Part shown: positions 7,589-15,562 of the stretch, one piece after another
Numbering within the stretch: the first letter of the stretch is position 1
Layout: each line of letters begins with the position of its first letter
NCBI GenBank assembly: GCA_014379045.1
Contig: JACMMK010000128.1
Span: forward strand, 1 to 33,039
Direction: 5' to 3'
Length of the DNA stretch: 33,039 nt
DNA from: Burkholderiales bacterium
GTDB lineage: Bacteria > Pseudomonadota > Gammaproteobacteria > Burkholderiales > CAIKXV01
Translations under genes and position numbers: made by a program
Notes under the pieces: model-generated
Told to the model about the DNA's origin: nothing
Seen by the model: only the letters and a program-made list of their open reading frames with translations
Database searches by the model: none

Positions 7589-9151
7589 ATGAGCTTCGAC
7601 CGTCACGCTTTCATCAGCTACGCGCACATCGACAATGAACCTCTCACCCCGGAACAGAAGGGGTGGGTGACGCGGTTTCATGCGACGCTTGGTACGATGC
7701 TCAGCCAGCGTATCGGGCAGAAGGCAGACATCTGGCGCGACGATAAGTTGGCCGGCAACGACGTCTTTTCCGAGGAGATCGTCGACCAGTTCGCGCGCAC
7801 GGCACTGCTGATCTCGGTATTGACGCCGCGCTACCTGAAGTCCGAATGGTGTACCCGCGAGATCCGCGAGTTCTGCGCGGCGGCGGAGCGAACCGGCGGC
7901 TTGCTCGTCGACAACAAATGCCGGGTGTTCAAGGTGATCAAGACCCCGGTCGACAGCGAAGCGTGCCTGCCCCCGGTGATCGGCCAGGTACTCGGTTATG
8001 AATTCTTCGCACTCGACGAGGACCAGACGCCCCGCGATCTCGATCCGGTATTCGGCGATGCCTCACGCCAGGAGTTCCTGCGCAAGTTGAACAAGCTCGC
8101 GTGGGACATCGCGCAGTTATGGGAGCAGCTCGACGAACGCAGGACCGCGACCGCGGACGAGGTCGTGACGAACGGTCGCACCGAGGCAGCCACCACGCAG
8201 GCGCCGCGGGGTGTGCGCAAGCCGGCCGTCTTCCTGGCGCAGGTCAGCCGCGATCAGCGCGCCGCGCGCGAGATGATCGAAGCCGGTCTGAAGCGCCACG
8301 GTTATGTCGTGCTGCCCGACCGCCAGTTGCCGCTCGACGAGGAAATGTTCGTCTGCGCAGTGGAGTCGTGTCTGGCGCAGTGTGCATTCTCGATCCACCT
8401 GATCGGCAACGGTTACGGGGTGGTGCCCGACGGCCCCAGCCAGCGCTCGCTCGTCGTGCTGCAGAACGAACTCGCGGCCGCCCACAGCCGCGATCGAGGG
8501 TTGAAACGGCTGATCTGGATCCCGCCGGGCACCGCCGGGGAGCAACCGGCACAGCGGGCATTCATCGCCACGTTGCTCTCCGACGCCAGCGCGCAACTGG
8601 GTGCAGACCTGCTCACCGGAGATATCGAAAGCGTAAAAGGCGCGGTTCATGCTGCGCTTACCCGAATTGAACTCGCGCAGACGACCGAGCGCGCACGTGC
8701 ACCGGCAAACGGCGCCACCGAGTCGCACAAGGCCGTCTACCTGCTGTGCGATGAGCGCGATCGACGCGACATCGTGCCGCTGATTCGTCATTTGCGCAGT
8801 GCCGGCCTGGAGGTGACCACGCCGGTGTTCACCGGCGACGCCGCCACCGTGCGCGAGGCGAATCAGCAACGGCTCGCGACCTGCGATGCGGTGATCCTTT
8901 TTTATGGAGCGGGTGACGAGGCCTGGAAGTATCACCAGGAGAACGAGCTTCGGAAGATGGCCGGCTTGCATGTGTCGCACTCGGCACCGCCGGTCCATCT
9001 TTACGTCTCGGCTCCGGCGAGTCCGGACAAGGAACTGTTGGTTTCGTTGCAGGAGCCGAATCTGATCGACGGGTCGGGCGGCCTGGCGGTCGAAGCCCTC
9101 GCGCCGTTCATCGCGGCATTGCGATCGGGCGACGCGCTTTCATGCCGGTAA
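7589..9151 (+). CDS. Protein with three tandem TIR-like domains
   Basis: This is a 520-aa soluble protein. Residues 5-185 are a TIR domain of the type starting HAFISYAHIDN; it has IWRDDKL (48-54) and SEWCTREI (85-92), where Glu91 matches the NAD-glycohydrolase glutamate. Residues about 212-360 repeat the pattern with a degenerate TIR-like fold (AVFLAQVS start, FSIHLIGNGYG strand, LQNELA helix). Residues about 382-512 form a third, with AVYLLCDE, CDAVILFYGAGDEAW and QENELRKM. TIR 1 looks catalytic. TIR 2 and 3 resemble the diverged domains placed before STAND proteins and may bind signal or scaffold. Its 3' end overlaps the nSTAND gene by 10 bp, so the two are probably cotranslated and act together. 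No Shine-Dalgarno is obvious before the ATG. Confidence 0.9.
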   Translation: MSFDRHAFISYAHIDNEPLTPEQKGWVTRFHATLGTMLSQRIGQKADIWRDDKLAGNDVFSEEIVDQFARTALLISVLTPRYLKSEWCTREIREFCAAAERTGGLLVDNKCRVFKVIKTPVDSEACLPPVIGQVLGYEFFALDEDQTPRDLDPVFGDASRQEFLRKLNKLAWDIAQLWEQLDERRTATADEVVTNGRTEAATTQAPRGVRKPAVFLAQVSRDQRAAREMIEAGLKRHGYVVLPDRQLPLDEEMFVCAVESCLAQCAFSIHLIGNGYGVVPDGPSQRSLVVLQNELAAAHSRDRGLKRLIWIPPGTAGEQPAQRAFIATLLSDASAQLGADLLTGDIESVKGAVHAALTRIELAQTTERARAPANGATESHKAVYLLCDERDRRDIVPLIRHLRSAGLEVTTPVFTGDAATVREANQQRLATCDAVILFYGAGDEAWKYHQENELRKMAGLHVSHSAPPVHLYVSAPASPDKELLVSLQEPNLIDGSGGLAVEALAPFIAALRSGDALSCR

Positions 9152-11307
9152 CCGGGTCTGAAGGCCTGCGCAGCGCCAGCGACCCGCGACATCAGCCCGG
9201 GTTCAATCCGTTTCCGGGGTTGCGACCGTTCCAGGAACACGAGGAGTATCTGTACTTCGGCCGCGAGCCGCAGGCCGATGCGCTGATCACGAGGCTCGCG
9301 GCAACGCACTTCCTCGCCGTGGTGGGCACGTCGGGGTCGGGCAAATCGTCGCTGGTCAACTGCGGACTGCGCCCTGCCCTCCACCGCGGCCTGATGACCA
9401 GCGCCGGCAGCGCGTGGCGCATGGCGTACCTGCGACCGGGCCTGGCACCGCTGACGTCGCTGGCCGAAGCGCTGGCGGCGCCCAACGTACTCTTTTCATC
9501 GGTCGACACGGGGGAGTTCAGCCAGGCCGAGCTGATCGAAAGCTCGTTGCGGGTGAGCAAACTAGGGCTGATCGATGCGTTCACCCAGGCGCGGCTGCCC
9601 GCGCACACGAACCTGCTGATCGTGGTCGACCAGTTCGAAGAGCTGTTCCGCTATCGCGCGCTGGCTAGCGCCGGCCGGGTCGATGAGGCACGCGTGCGCG
9701 AGGACGCGACCGCGTTCATGAATCTTCTGCTCGAGGTGCCGGAACATCCGAACCTGCCGATCTTCGTCGTGTTGACGATGCGCTCCGACTTTCTCGGCGA
9801 TTGCGCGCAGTTCTTCGGCCTTCCCGAGGCGATCAATCGCGGCCAGTATCTCGTACCCAGGATGACGCGCGAGGAGCGTCGCACCGCGATTTCCGGTCCG
9901 ATCGGTGTCGGCGGCGCGGAGATCGACCCGGTACTGTTGACGCGCCTGGTCAACGACGTCGGTGACAACCCTGATCAGTTGTCCCAACTGCAGCACGCGA
10001 TGAATCGTACGTGGGCCGGGTGGCGCGACGAGTGCGAGCGCGACGCCGGCACCGCCGTGCCAATCAGCCTGCGCCACTACGAGGCAATCGGCACCATCGC
10101 CCAGGCACTGAACCAGCATGCCGAAGAGGCTTTCGACGCGCTTCCGACCATCCGGGCGCAGATGCTGTGCGAAGCGCTGTTCCGGGCGATCACCGACCGT
10201 CGACTCGACGCACGCGGCACCCGTCGACCCACCCGGCTCGACACGCTCTGCGCGATCACCGAGGCCGATGCCGACACGTTGATCGAGGTGATCGACGTCT
10301 TTCGTGATCCGCGCTGTGCATTCCTGATGCCTCCGGCAGGCGAGCCGATCGATGCCGATACCGTGATCGACATCTCGCACGAAAGCCTGATGCGGGTGTG
10401 GACGCGTCTGCGCCAATGGGGCGAGGAGGAAGCGCTGTCGGCGCGCGTGCTACGACGTCTCGCGAAGACCGCGGAACTCAACGCGGCCGGCCAGGCGAAC
10501 CTGCTGCGTAATCCTGAGCTGCAGGTGGCGCTCGATTGGCGCCGCCAGGAAAAACCGAACGAGGCATGGGCCTCGCGCTATCACCCCGTATTGGACGATG
10601 CGCTGAAACTGATCGACGCGAGTCAGGCGATGGTCGAGCATGAAGAAGCGGAGGACGCGCGCAGGCGTGCCGAGGAAGCCCACCTGCGGGCGGAGATCGC
10701 GCATTCGGGTCGCCGCCGCCGCTTCTGGATGGGAGCAACGACGCTGTTCATTCTCGTCGTCACTATCGGCTCGTACTTCGTCTATCTGCAACAGAAGGCG
10801 ATCAGCGCCGAGCGGGCGGCGTTCGAAAGCGAAAAGACCGCCCTCGCCGCGAAGATTGCCTTCGAGGCGGAGCGCTCGCGCGTGAGAATCCTGGACGCCG
10901 AAAGCAGGGACGCCCAGAACCAGCTCGCCGCGGCATACCAAGCGGCGCCAAATCTGGTGAAAGGGGTGTCGGGCGCACCTGCCACCGCGACAGTGGTTTA
11001 TCTGCAAGTTCCTGCCGGACAGAATCGCGCTGAGGCGCAATCGGTGCAGAAACAATTGCAGGGCGCCGGGTACAAAGCGCCCGGCGTCGAGGGGGTGAGC
11101 GTCAGCCCACGAAATTTCGAGCTACGCTATTTCCGCGAAGAAGATGAGAACAGTGCGCGCAAGGTGGCCGAACTGGTGCGTAGATGGACTTCAAGCGACC
11201 TGCGTCTGGTCCGCGTTCCCGGCTTCGAGACGCGCTCGCGATTGCAGCAGTTCGAGCTCTGGTTTCCTGCGCAGGACGCCGCTGCGCCAGCGCGCACGCG
11301 GAACTGA
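9142..11307 (+). CDS. nSTAND1-type NTPase with membrane anchor and C-terminal LytR_C/SPOR-like domain
   Basis: This is a 721-aa protein. It opens with NPFPGLRPF (22-30) and YFGRE, the hallmark entrance of the novel STAND NTPase 1 family. The Walker A motif GTSGSGKSS is at 62-70 and Walker B LLIVVDQFEELF at about 158-169; ISHESLMRVWTRLRQW near 412-427 is the usual end of the helical part. Relatives often continue into WD40 repeats. Here the chain instead has a charged coiled coil (about 498-525), one membrane helix (about 529-550), a second coiled coil (to about 610) and a compact alpha/beta domain (about 625-712) with VVYLQVP and FELRYFREED segments, like LytR_C or SPOR-type domains attached to other conflict proteins. 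STAND proteins sense a trigger and oligomerise. The anchor and likely periplasmic tail suggest envelope sensing. It overlaps the triple-TIR gene by 10 bp. Confidence 0.92.
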   Translation: MPVTGSEGLRSASDPRHQPGFNPFPGLRPFQEHEEYLYFGREPQADALITRLAATHFLAVVGTSGSGKSSLVNCGLRPALHRGLMTSAGSAWRMAYLRPGLAPLTSLAEALAAPNVLFSSVDTGEFSQAELIESSLRVSKLGLIDAFTQARLPAHTNLLIVVDQFEELFRYRALASAGRVDEARVREDATAFMNLLLEVPEHPNLPIFVVLTMRSDFLGDCAQFFGLPEAINRGQYLVPRMTREERRTAISGPIGVGGAEIDPVLLTRLVNDVGDNPDQLSQLQHAMNRTWAGWRDECERDAGTAVPISLRHYEAIGTIAQALNQHAEEAFDALPTIRAQMLCEALFRAITDRRLDARGTRRPTRLDTLCAITEADADTLIEVIDVFRDPRCAFLMPPAGEPIDADTVIDISHESLMRVWTRLRQWGEEEALSARVLRRLAKTAELNAAGQANLLRNPELQVALDWRRQEKPNEAWASRYHPVLDDALKLIDASQAMVEHEEAEDARRRAEEAHLRAEIAHSGRRRRFWMGATTLFILVVTIGSYFVYLQQKAISAERAAFESEKTALAAKIAFEAERSRVRILDAESRDAQNQLAAAYQAAPNLVKGVSGAPATATVVYLQVPAGQNRAEAQSVQKQLQGAGYKAPGVEGVSVSPRNFELRYFREEDENSARKVAELVRRWTSSDLRLVRVPGFETRSRLQQFELWFPAQDAAAPARTRN

Positions 11308-11345
11308 ACGCGGCGGCGGACTCAGCCAATGTCCGCGCGGCCCGG

Positions 11346-11783
11346 TCAGTGGTAAAGCGCCCGCTCGACCGTGGAGGCAACAGGACTCTCTTCCATCCCC
11401 AGCGAACGCCACCGCTTGATCCCACCCGACAGTTCCAGGACCTTCAATCCCCGCAACGACAGCAGATGGGCTGCGCGCGCCGACAACGTGCTCCATTCGT
11501 CCCAGCAATACACCACCATGGTCGCGTCCGAGGGCAATTGACGCCACCTGACCTCGAGTTCTTCGACCGACAGGATGCGCGCATCAGGCAACGTGCTGCG
11601 CAACATTTCCTTGGGGCTATTGCGCACATCGATGACGATCAGCTTGTCACCCAGGCGTTTTCGCAACCCCGCTAGGGCTGCGGGCTCGATCGTACTTATT
11701 TCGACGGACCGTTGGTCGGCGCGAACGCAACGCGGAGCCGAACCGCTCACCATTACTTCCAGACCCTTCCATGTGTCCATCAT
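11346..11783 (-). CDS. Single-domain rhodanese-like sulfurtransferase
   Basis: This is a 145-aa single-domain protein. LIVIDVRNS (48-56) is the conserved rhodanese strand and VYCWDEWST (91-99) is the active-site loop, with Cys93 as the persulfide-carrying cysteine. The LSGGIKRWRSLG segment near the C terminus is the usual rhodanese ending. Such proteins transfer sulfur from thiosulfate or a persulfide to cyanide, thiols or partner proteins. The loop lacks the positive residues of classical thiosulfate sulfurtransferases, so the acceptor is uncertain. No signal peptide is seen. A GAGG (11790-11793) precedes the ATG. It lies downstream of the fasciclin gene on the same strand but beyond a terminator, so it probably has its own promoter or depends on read-through. 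Confidence 0.88.
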   Translation of the reverse strand: MMDTWKGLEVMVSGSAPRCVRADQRSVEISTIEPAALAGLRKRLGDKLIVIDVRNSPKEMLRSTLPDARILSVEELEVRWRQLPSDATMVVYCWDEWSTLSARAAHLLSLRGLKVLELSGGIKRWRSLGMEESPVASTVERALYH

Positions 11784-11807
11784 TGTCAGCCTCGCGATCG
11801 AACCAGG

Positions 11808-11839
11808 TAAGAAAAGACCGCTGCGGAAATCCGCAGCGG
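11808..11839 (-). terminator. Rho-independent terminator after the fasciclin gene
   Basis: On the minus strand a perfect 9-bp GC-rich stem (11818-11826 with 11831-11839, 4-base loop) is followed at once by TCTTTTCTT. It ends transcription coming from the fasciclin gene. It lies only about 25 bp before the rhodanese start, so it could also act as an attenuator for that gene. Confidence 0.8.
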
Positions 11840-11866
11840 CAAACGCACCGATTGATGAGGGGGGGT

Positions 11867-11927
11867 GATCTGCAGGCCATTACGCCGGTTCCCTGGCGCG
11901 GCTTGCCGGCGCGCCAAGGTGCAGATC
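11867..11927. repeat. Nested long inverted repeat just downstream of the fasciclin gene
   Basis: GATCTGCA (11867-11874) pairs with TGCAGATC (11920-11927). Inside it, TGGCGCG (11894-11900) pairs with CGCGCCA (11910-11916). The structure starts 31 bases after the fasciclin stop, before the terminator, and would fold in the 3' untranslated RNA. No T-run follows it directly, so mRNA stabilisation or processing is more likely than termination. Confidence 0.45.
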
Positions 11928-11958
11928 ATCGGTGCGGGAGGGAGCATTTAATTGATGA

Positions 11959-12447
11959 TTACTTCGGCAGAATGACGGAGTCGATCACGTGAATGACGCC
12001 ATTGCTGGCCATCACATCGGCGCTGATTACCTTGGCACCGTTGACGGTCACGCCGCCCGCGGTATCGAGCCTCACGTCCTGCCCGTTGACTGTCTTGACG
12101 CCGCCCGCCTTTACATCCTTCGCAAGCACTCGGCCCGGAACGACGTGATAGGTCAGTACGGCGGCCAACTTCTCTTTGTCTTTAGCCAGCCCATCCAGCG
12201 TGGCTTTCGGCACTTTTGCAAACGCCTCGTCGGTCGGGGCGAAGACCGTGAACGGGCCCTTGCCTTTGAGGGTGTCGACCAGGCCGGCCTGTTTGATCAG
12301 GCTGACAAGCGTCTTGAACGAGCCGTTCTTGGCCGCGGTGTCGACGATGTCCATGTTCGCCATATCGGCAGCGGAAGCCGTTGCAGCAGCAATACCCAGG
12401 GTCATTGCAGCACTCAGGTTGAGGGCGATTGAACGCAGTGATTTCAT
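11959..12447 (-). CDS. Secreted fasciclin (FAS1) domain protein
   Basis: This 162-aa product has a Sec signal peptide (about residues 1-26, basic start, hydrophobic core, ATASA cleavage region) followed by one FAS1 domain that fills the rest. FAS1 motifs are clear: [11 protein letters not shown] in the first conserved box, [10 protein letters not shown] in the middle, and [13 protein letters not shown] at the C terminus. FAS1 proteins are adhesive or surface proteins of the periplasm or cell exterior; the ligand is unknown. An ATG at 12459 exists, but I chose 12447 because GGAGAAC (12451-12457) lies at the right distance before it. The gene is divergent from a TetR gene and followed by structured RNA and a terminator, so it is probably a single-gene transcript. 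Confidence 0.93.
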   Translation of the reverse strand: MKSLRSIALNLSAAMTLGIAAATASAADMANMDIVDTAAKNGSFKTLVSLIKQAGLVDTLKGKGPFTVFAPTDEAFAKVPKATLDGLAKDKEKLAAVLTYHVVPGRVLAKDVKAGGVKTVNGQDVRLDTAGGVTVNGAKVISADVMASNGVIHVIDSVILPK

Positions 12448-12534
12448 GATGTTCTCCATTTCTTCAGATACGGTTAAGGAAACGATTCGGTTGCGCGGAA
12501 GCCTTTTGTCCTAGCCAGAAACGCAACGGTCGAA

Positions 12535-12564
12535 TTGTGACTCATTAGTCATTTTTTGTACAAT
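12535..12564 (+). promoter_or_regulatory. Promoter of the TetR gene with an operator-like palindrome in the spacer
   Basis: TTGTGA at 12535-12540 and TACAAT at 12559-12564 are 18 bp apart and read towards the TetR gene. TGACT-CATT-AGTCA at 12538-12551 is a perfect 5-bp inverted repeat that covers the end of the -35 box and the spacer. This is an ideal place for a repressor to block RNA polymerase, which suggests autoregulation by the adjacent TetR protein. It is inferred from position and symmetry. Confidence 0.55.
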
Positions 12565-12619
12565 AAAGTTCTATGATCGAGGCATCCAGCCCAACAGGCA
12601 CTGAGCGGGCGCCATACAA

Positions 12620-13216
12620 ATGAGACTTTCATTTAAGAAACAGCAGTTTGAAGCCCGGGCCGATGCGATTCTCGACGCCGTGAACCTCCTTCTCGCGAAG
12701 AAGGGATTCGACTTGATGACGATGGACGACGTCGCCGCCGAAGTCGGCATCGCGAAGGGCAGCCTGTACAAACACTTCGCGTCGAAGGAGAGCCTTGCCG
12801 CCGCCGCGCTGTGTCGGATGACCCGCGAGACGATCGAGATCCTGGCGGGTCTAGCCTCCGATCTGACCCCGCTCGAGAAGCTGAAGGCGACGCTGCGCTG
12901 GGCACTCGAGCGCCGTCTGCAGGGCGCCGTGCCGCACCTGCCTTCGACCAGTGTCGCGCTGCAGCGCAGCCTCATGCTCAACATCAGCTACGTTCGATTG
13001 ATCATGAAACTCAACGCCGAACTGAAGCTGCTGGTGATCGCGGCGCAGAATGAAGGGTCGCTCGACCGCAGCCTGCCCCACGAAGTGATCCTCTATACGA
13101 TCTATGCGCGCTCTTGCGATCCGACGCTCGAGTTCCTGCGCACTACCGGCCGGTACAACGACGAGCAGACTGTCGCGTACCTCGTGCGTACCTGCTTCGA
13201 AGGGCTGAACGGCTAG
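12620..13216 (+). CDS. TetR/AcrR-family transcriptional regulator
   Basis: This is a 198-aa protein with the standard TetR layout. An N-terminal three-helix DNA-binding region contains a helix-turn-helix at about residues 35-54 (TMDDVAAEVGIAKGSLYKHF), the most conserved part of the family. A long helical ligand-binding and dimerisation domain (about 60-198) follows, which cannot be matched to a known inducer. It starts at ATG 12620. It is divergent from the fasciclin gene, and the 172-bp gap holds a palindrome inside its own promoter, so it may repress itself and perhaps the fasciclin gene. A DMT exporter lies convergent downstream. The regulon is otherwise unknown. Confidence 0.93.
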   Translation: MRLSFKKQQFEARADAILDAVNLLLAKKGFDLMTMDDVAAEVGIAKGSLYKHFASKESLAAAALCRMTRETIEILAGLASDLTPLEKLKATLRWALERRLQGAVPHLPSTSVALQRSLMLNISYVRLIMKLNAELKLLVIAAQNEGSLDRSLPHEVILYTIYARSCDPTLEFLRTTGRYNDEQTVAYLVRTCFEGLNG

Positions 13217-13249
13217 GAGGTCGTCGGAACGCTTTGACGCGGGTGCGTA

Positions 13250-14245
13250 TCACGCCGGCGCGTCGGGCGCGGATTCGCGCGCACGCGCGCCATGGGCGGT
13301 AAATCGCGTCAGCAGGATGCCCGCGAAGATCAGCGCGATGCCGAACAGATGGAACGTCTCGACTGCTTCATCCAGCCACAGCCAGCCCATCAACGGCGTG
13401 TAGACCGGCATCAGGTACATGAACGGTCCGGCGCGGCTCGCGCCGAGAATCTGAACGCCCTTGTTCCAGCAGAAATAGGCGAGCACCGTCGCGCCGACAC
13501 TGATATACACGACCGCCGCCAGCAGCTGCGATGACCACACGAAGCGCGCACCCGACGCGAATTCTGCCGCAGCCAGCGGCAACGCGCACAGCGCGCCGAG
13601 CGTCGATATCGCACAGAGCAGGGTCGCCGCCGGCAATCCCGGCGGTCGCCAGCGCAGGCAGATCGTGTAGAACGCCAAGCTCACGGTGCCCAGCAGGATC
13701 CACATGTCGCCGACGTTCAGGGTCCAACCCGCGACAGCCTCAGGATGGCCGCGGGTGACGATCCACAATGCTCCGCTCAGCGCGATGACCACCCCGGCGA
13801 GCACCGCCTTAGTGAGTTTCTCGCCTATCACCAGCCACGCGATCAGGAGAATGAACACCGGCGTGGTGGCGTTGAGCAGCGATGCAGTCGTCGCGGTCGT
13901 CGTGCGCAGCCCGATGTATACCGGCAAGTGCTGCAGGACGCTCGCCAACAGCGCCAGGACGAGCAGGACACCCCATGACCGGCGCAGCAACGCCCAGTGC
14001 TGCACGATCGACCGTCGGCTGTAGACCAGCAGTATCACCGCCGAGATCGCCCAGCGCAGGAAGGTGATGCCCGCGGGCGGCGCATCGAAACGGATCATCC
14101 GCCCGATCACCCAGTTGCCGGCCCACGAGGCGACGGCCAGTGCGAGCAGGCCGGAGGCGATCCAGGCGCGCCCGTCTACCCGCGTGCTCGTCACCCCTGC
14201 GCAGCGCGGGGTACCCGCAGAGCCACGCAGCGCGCGCCGCAGCAC
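13250..14245 (-). CDS. EamA/DMT-family membrane transporter
   Basis: The product is 331 aa, with ten hydrophobic helices arranged as two EamA repeats of five, typical of drug/metabolite exporters such as RhaT/YdcZ relatives. Recognisable features are the NWVIGR segment after helix 1, the LRWAISA segment near helix 2, and the LNATTPVFILLIAWL and GASRAGPFMYLMPVYTPL segments that end each half. The start is uncertain: GTG at 14245 gives a 26-residue Arg-rich leader, while GTG at 14194 gives a more normal N terminus. The substrate cannot be assigned. It is convergent with the TetR gene and 21 bp downstream of the M24 hydrolase on the same strand, so it may be cotranscribed with it. Confidence 0.9.
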   Translation of the reverse strand: MLRRALRGSAGTPRCAGVTSTRVDGRAWIASGLLALAVASWAGNWVIGRMIRFDAPPAGITFLRWAISAVILLVYSRRSIVQHWALLRRSWGVLLVLALLASVLQHLPVYIGLRTTTATTASLLNATTPVFILLIAWLVIGEKLTKAVLAGVVIALSGALWIVTRGHPEAVAGWTLNVGDMWILLGTVSLAFYTICLRWRPPGLPAATLLCAISTLGALCALPLAAAEFASGARFVWSSQLLAAVVYISVGATVLAYFCWNKGVQILGASRAGPFMYLMPVYTPLMGWLWLDEAVETFHLFGIALIFAGILLTRFTAHGARARESAPDAPA

Positions 14246-14266
14246 GCGCTGGGGCTCGCGGCGGAT

Positions 14267-15469
14267 TCAGCCGACACGAAAGAACCCGCGCGGTGAACGA
14301 TGCAGACTTTCGCAACCGGTCGCGGTGATGCGCACCAGCTCGCCGACCTGCACACCGGCCGGTCGCGCGCGGTCGATCACGTTCGGCTGCACCACCATCG
14401 TCATGTTCTCGGCAAGCACGAAGTCGGGAAGCGGCCCGGCGGGACGGCTGCGCGTGCCCAGGATCGGCGGAAAGTATCCGCCGCCGAACCCGTGGACCAG
14501 GTCATCGCAGATGGTGAAGCCCCGCTCCTCGATCACCGAGGTAGCGTCGACGATCTCCGCCATTGTGCATCTGGGGCGCATCACGCGCGTCACCGCATCG
14601 TAGGCCGCCTCCGCCGTGTCGAACAGATCGCGGTACAGCGCAGTCGGCTCGGCGCCGACCGCGAACGTGCGCAGCACCTGCCCGCCATAATCCCAGAACG
14701 CGCCGGTGATCTCGGTGAATACGCAGTCGCCGGCGCGCACGATGCGGTTCATTGGATGCTGCCGTGGCACGAAGCAGTCGGGGTCCGCCATCGCGGTGAC
14801 ACCGAAGTAATGGAGGAAGGTCGTGCCGCCGAACGGCACATAGGCGCGCTCGACGATGTCGCCGAGCTCGCGTTCGTTCAGCCCGGGTGCGAGCTGTTCG
14901 CGCAAGGCACCGATCGACGCATCGCAGAACGCCGCGCCGATGCGCAGCCAATCGAGCTCCTCCGCCGACTTGGTGAGGCGCAGCCGCCCGTACTCGGCGT
15001 TCAGGTCGACGATGTCGGGAAAGCTCGACGCGAGCTTGCGATACTTGCCGAAATTGAACACCCCGATGATGCCGATGCGACGCGCTGCGCGTCGCTTGAG
15101 TTCCGCGATCACCTTGTCGACGCTGCGGTGCTCGCTCCACTCGACATCGCAGTCCCACGCGATCTGCTTGGCGAGGGGCGCATGGTTCACCCACTCGACG
15201 AACATCTTCGGCCGCTCACGGGGGTCGACCACCACGATCTGCTCGGTGGTCGTGACCCACCCGGTGACCCAGGACACGCCGGTACCGGCGCGCTGTTCGC
15301 CGCAGACCAGCAGTTGGTCCACCTCGTGCTTGTGCATCAGCGCGCCGAGCGCGACGCGGCGGCGCGCGATTTCGGCGTCCGAGAAGCGCGGGAACGGTTG
15401 CTCGAGAATCGCACGCAGTCGCGATTCGAGATTCAGGCAGGCAGAATCGGCTGGAATGCGCGATGTCAT
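14267..15469 (-). CDS. M24-family (pita-bread fold) hydrolase with altered metal site
   Basis: This 400-aa protein has a creatinase/prolidase N-terminal domain (about 30-165) and a C-terminal pita-bread domain (about 175-400). In metal-dependent M24 peptidases the ligands are Asp, Asp, His, Glu, Glu. By eye the matching positions here are Glu253, Gln264, His326, Gln361 and Glu377, so only two are retained. It may resemble creatinase, which keeps the fold without metal, or may hydrolyse a C-N bond in a small molecule rather than a peptide. The frame opens at 15694, but GGAGAC stands just before ATG 15469 and the upstream residues are low-complexity. It is divergent from a Bug receptor gene, which suggests that the receptor delivers its substrate or an inducer. 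Confidence 0.87.
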   Translation of the reverse strand: MTSRIPADSACLNLESRLRAILEQPFPRFSDAEIARRRVALGALMHKHEVDQLLVCGEQRAGTGVSWVTGWVTTTEQIVVVDPRERPKMFVEWVNHAPLAKQIAWDCDVEWSEHRSVDKVIAELKRRAARRIGIIGVFNFGKYRKLASSFPDIVDLNAEYGRLRLTKSAEELDWLRIGAAFCDASIGALREQLAPGLNERELGDIVERAYVPFGGTTFLHYFGVTAMADPDCFVPRQHPMNRIVRAGDCVFTEITGAFWDYGGQVLRTFAVGAEPTALYRDLFDTAEAAYDAVTRVMRPRCTMAEIVDATSVIEERGFTICDDLVHGFGGGYFPPILGTRSRPAGPLPDFVLAENMTMVVQPNVIDRARPAGVQVGELVRITATGCESLHRSPRGFFRVG

Positions 15470-15562
15470 GAAGTCTCCGGGCGCTGTCGCGTCGTGCGTG
15501 GACATGAAAAACCGTCGGGTGGACGCCAAACGCCGCCGGCCAGACATCGAAGGGCGTCCGTG

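Noticed and set aside
1331-9151. Naming the TIR genes as Thoeris
   Set aside because: Thoeris needs ThsA (SIR2-SLOG or a membrane variant). No SIR2 domain is seen; only the SLOG-like part has a counterpart, in the TPR protein.
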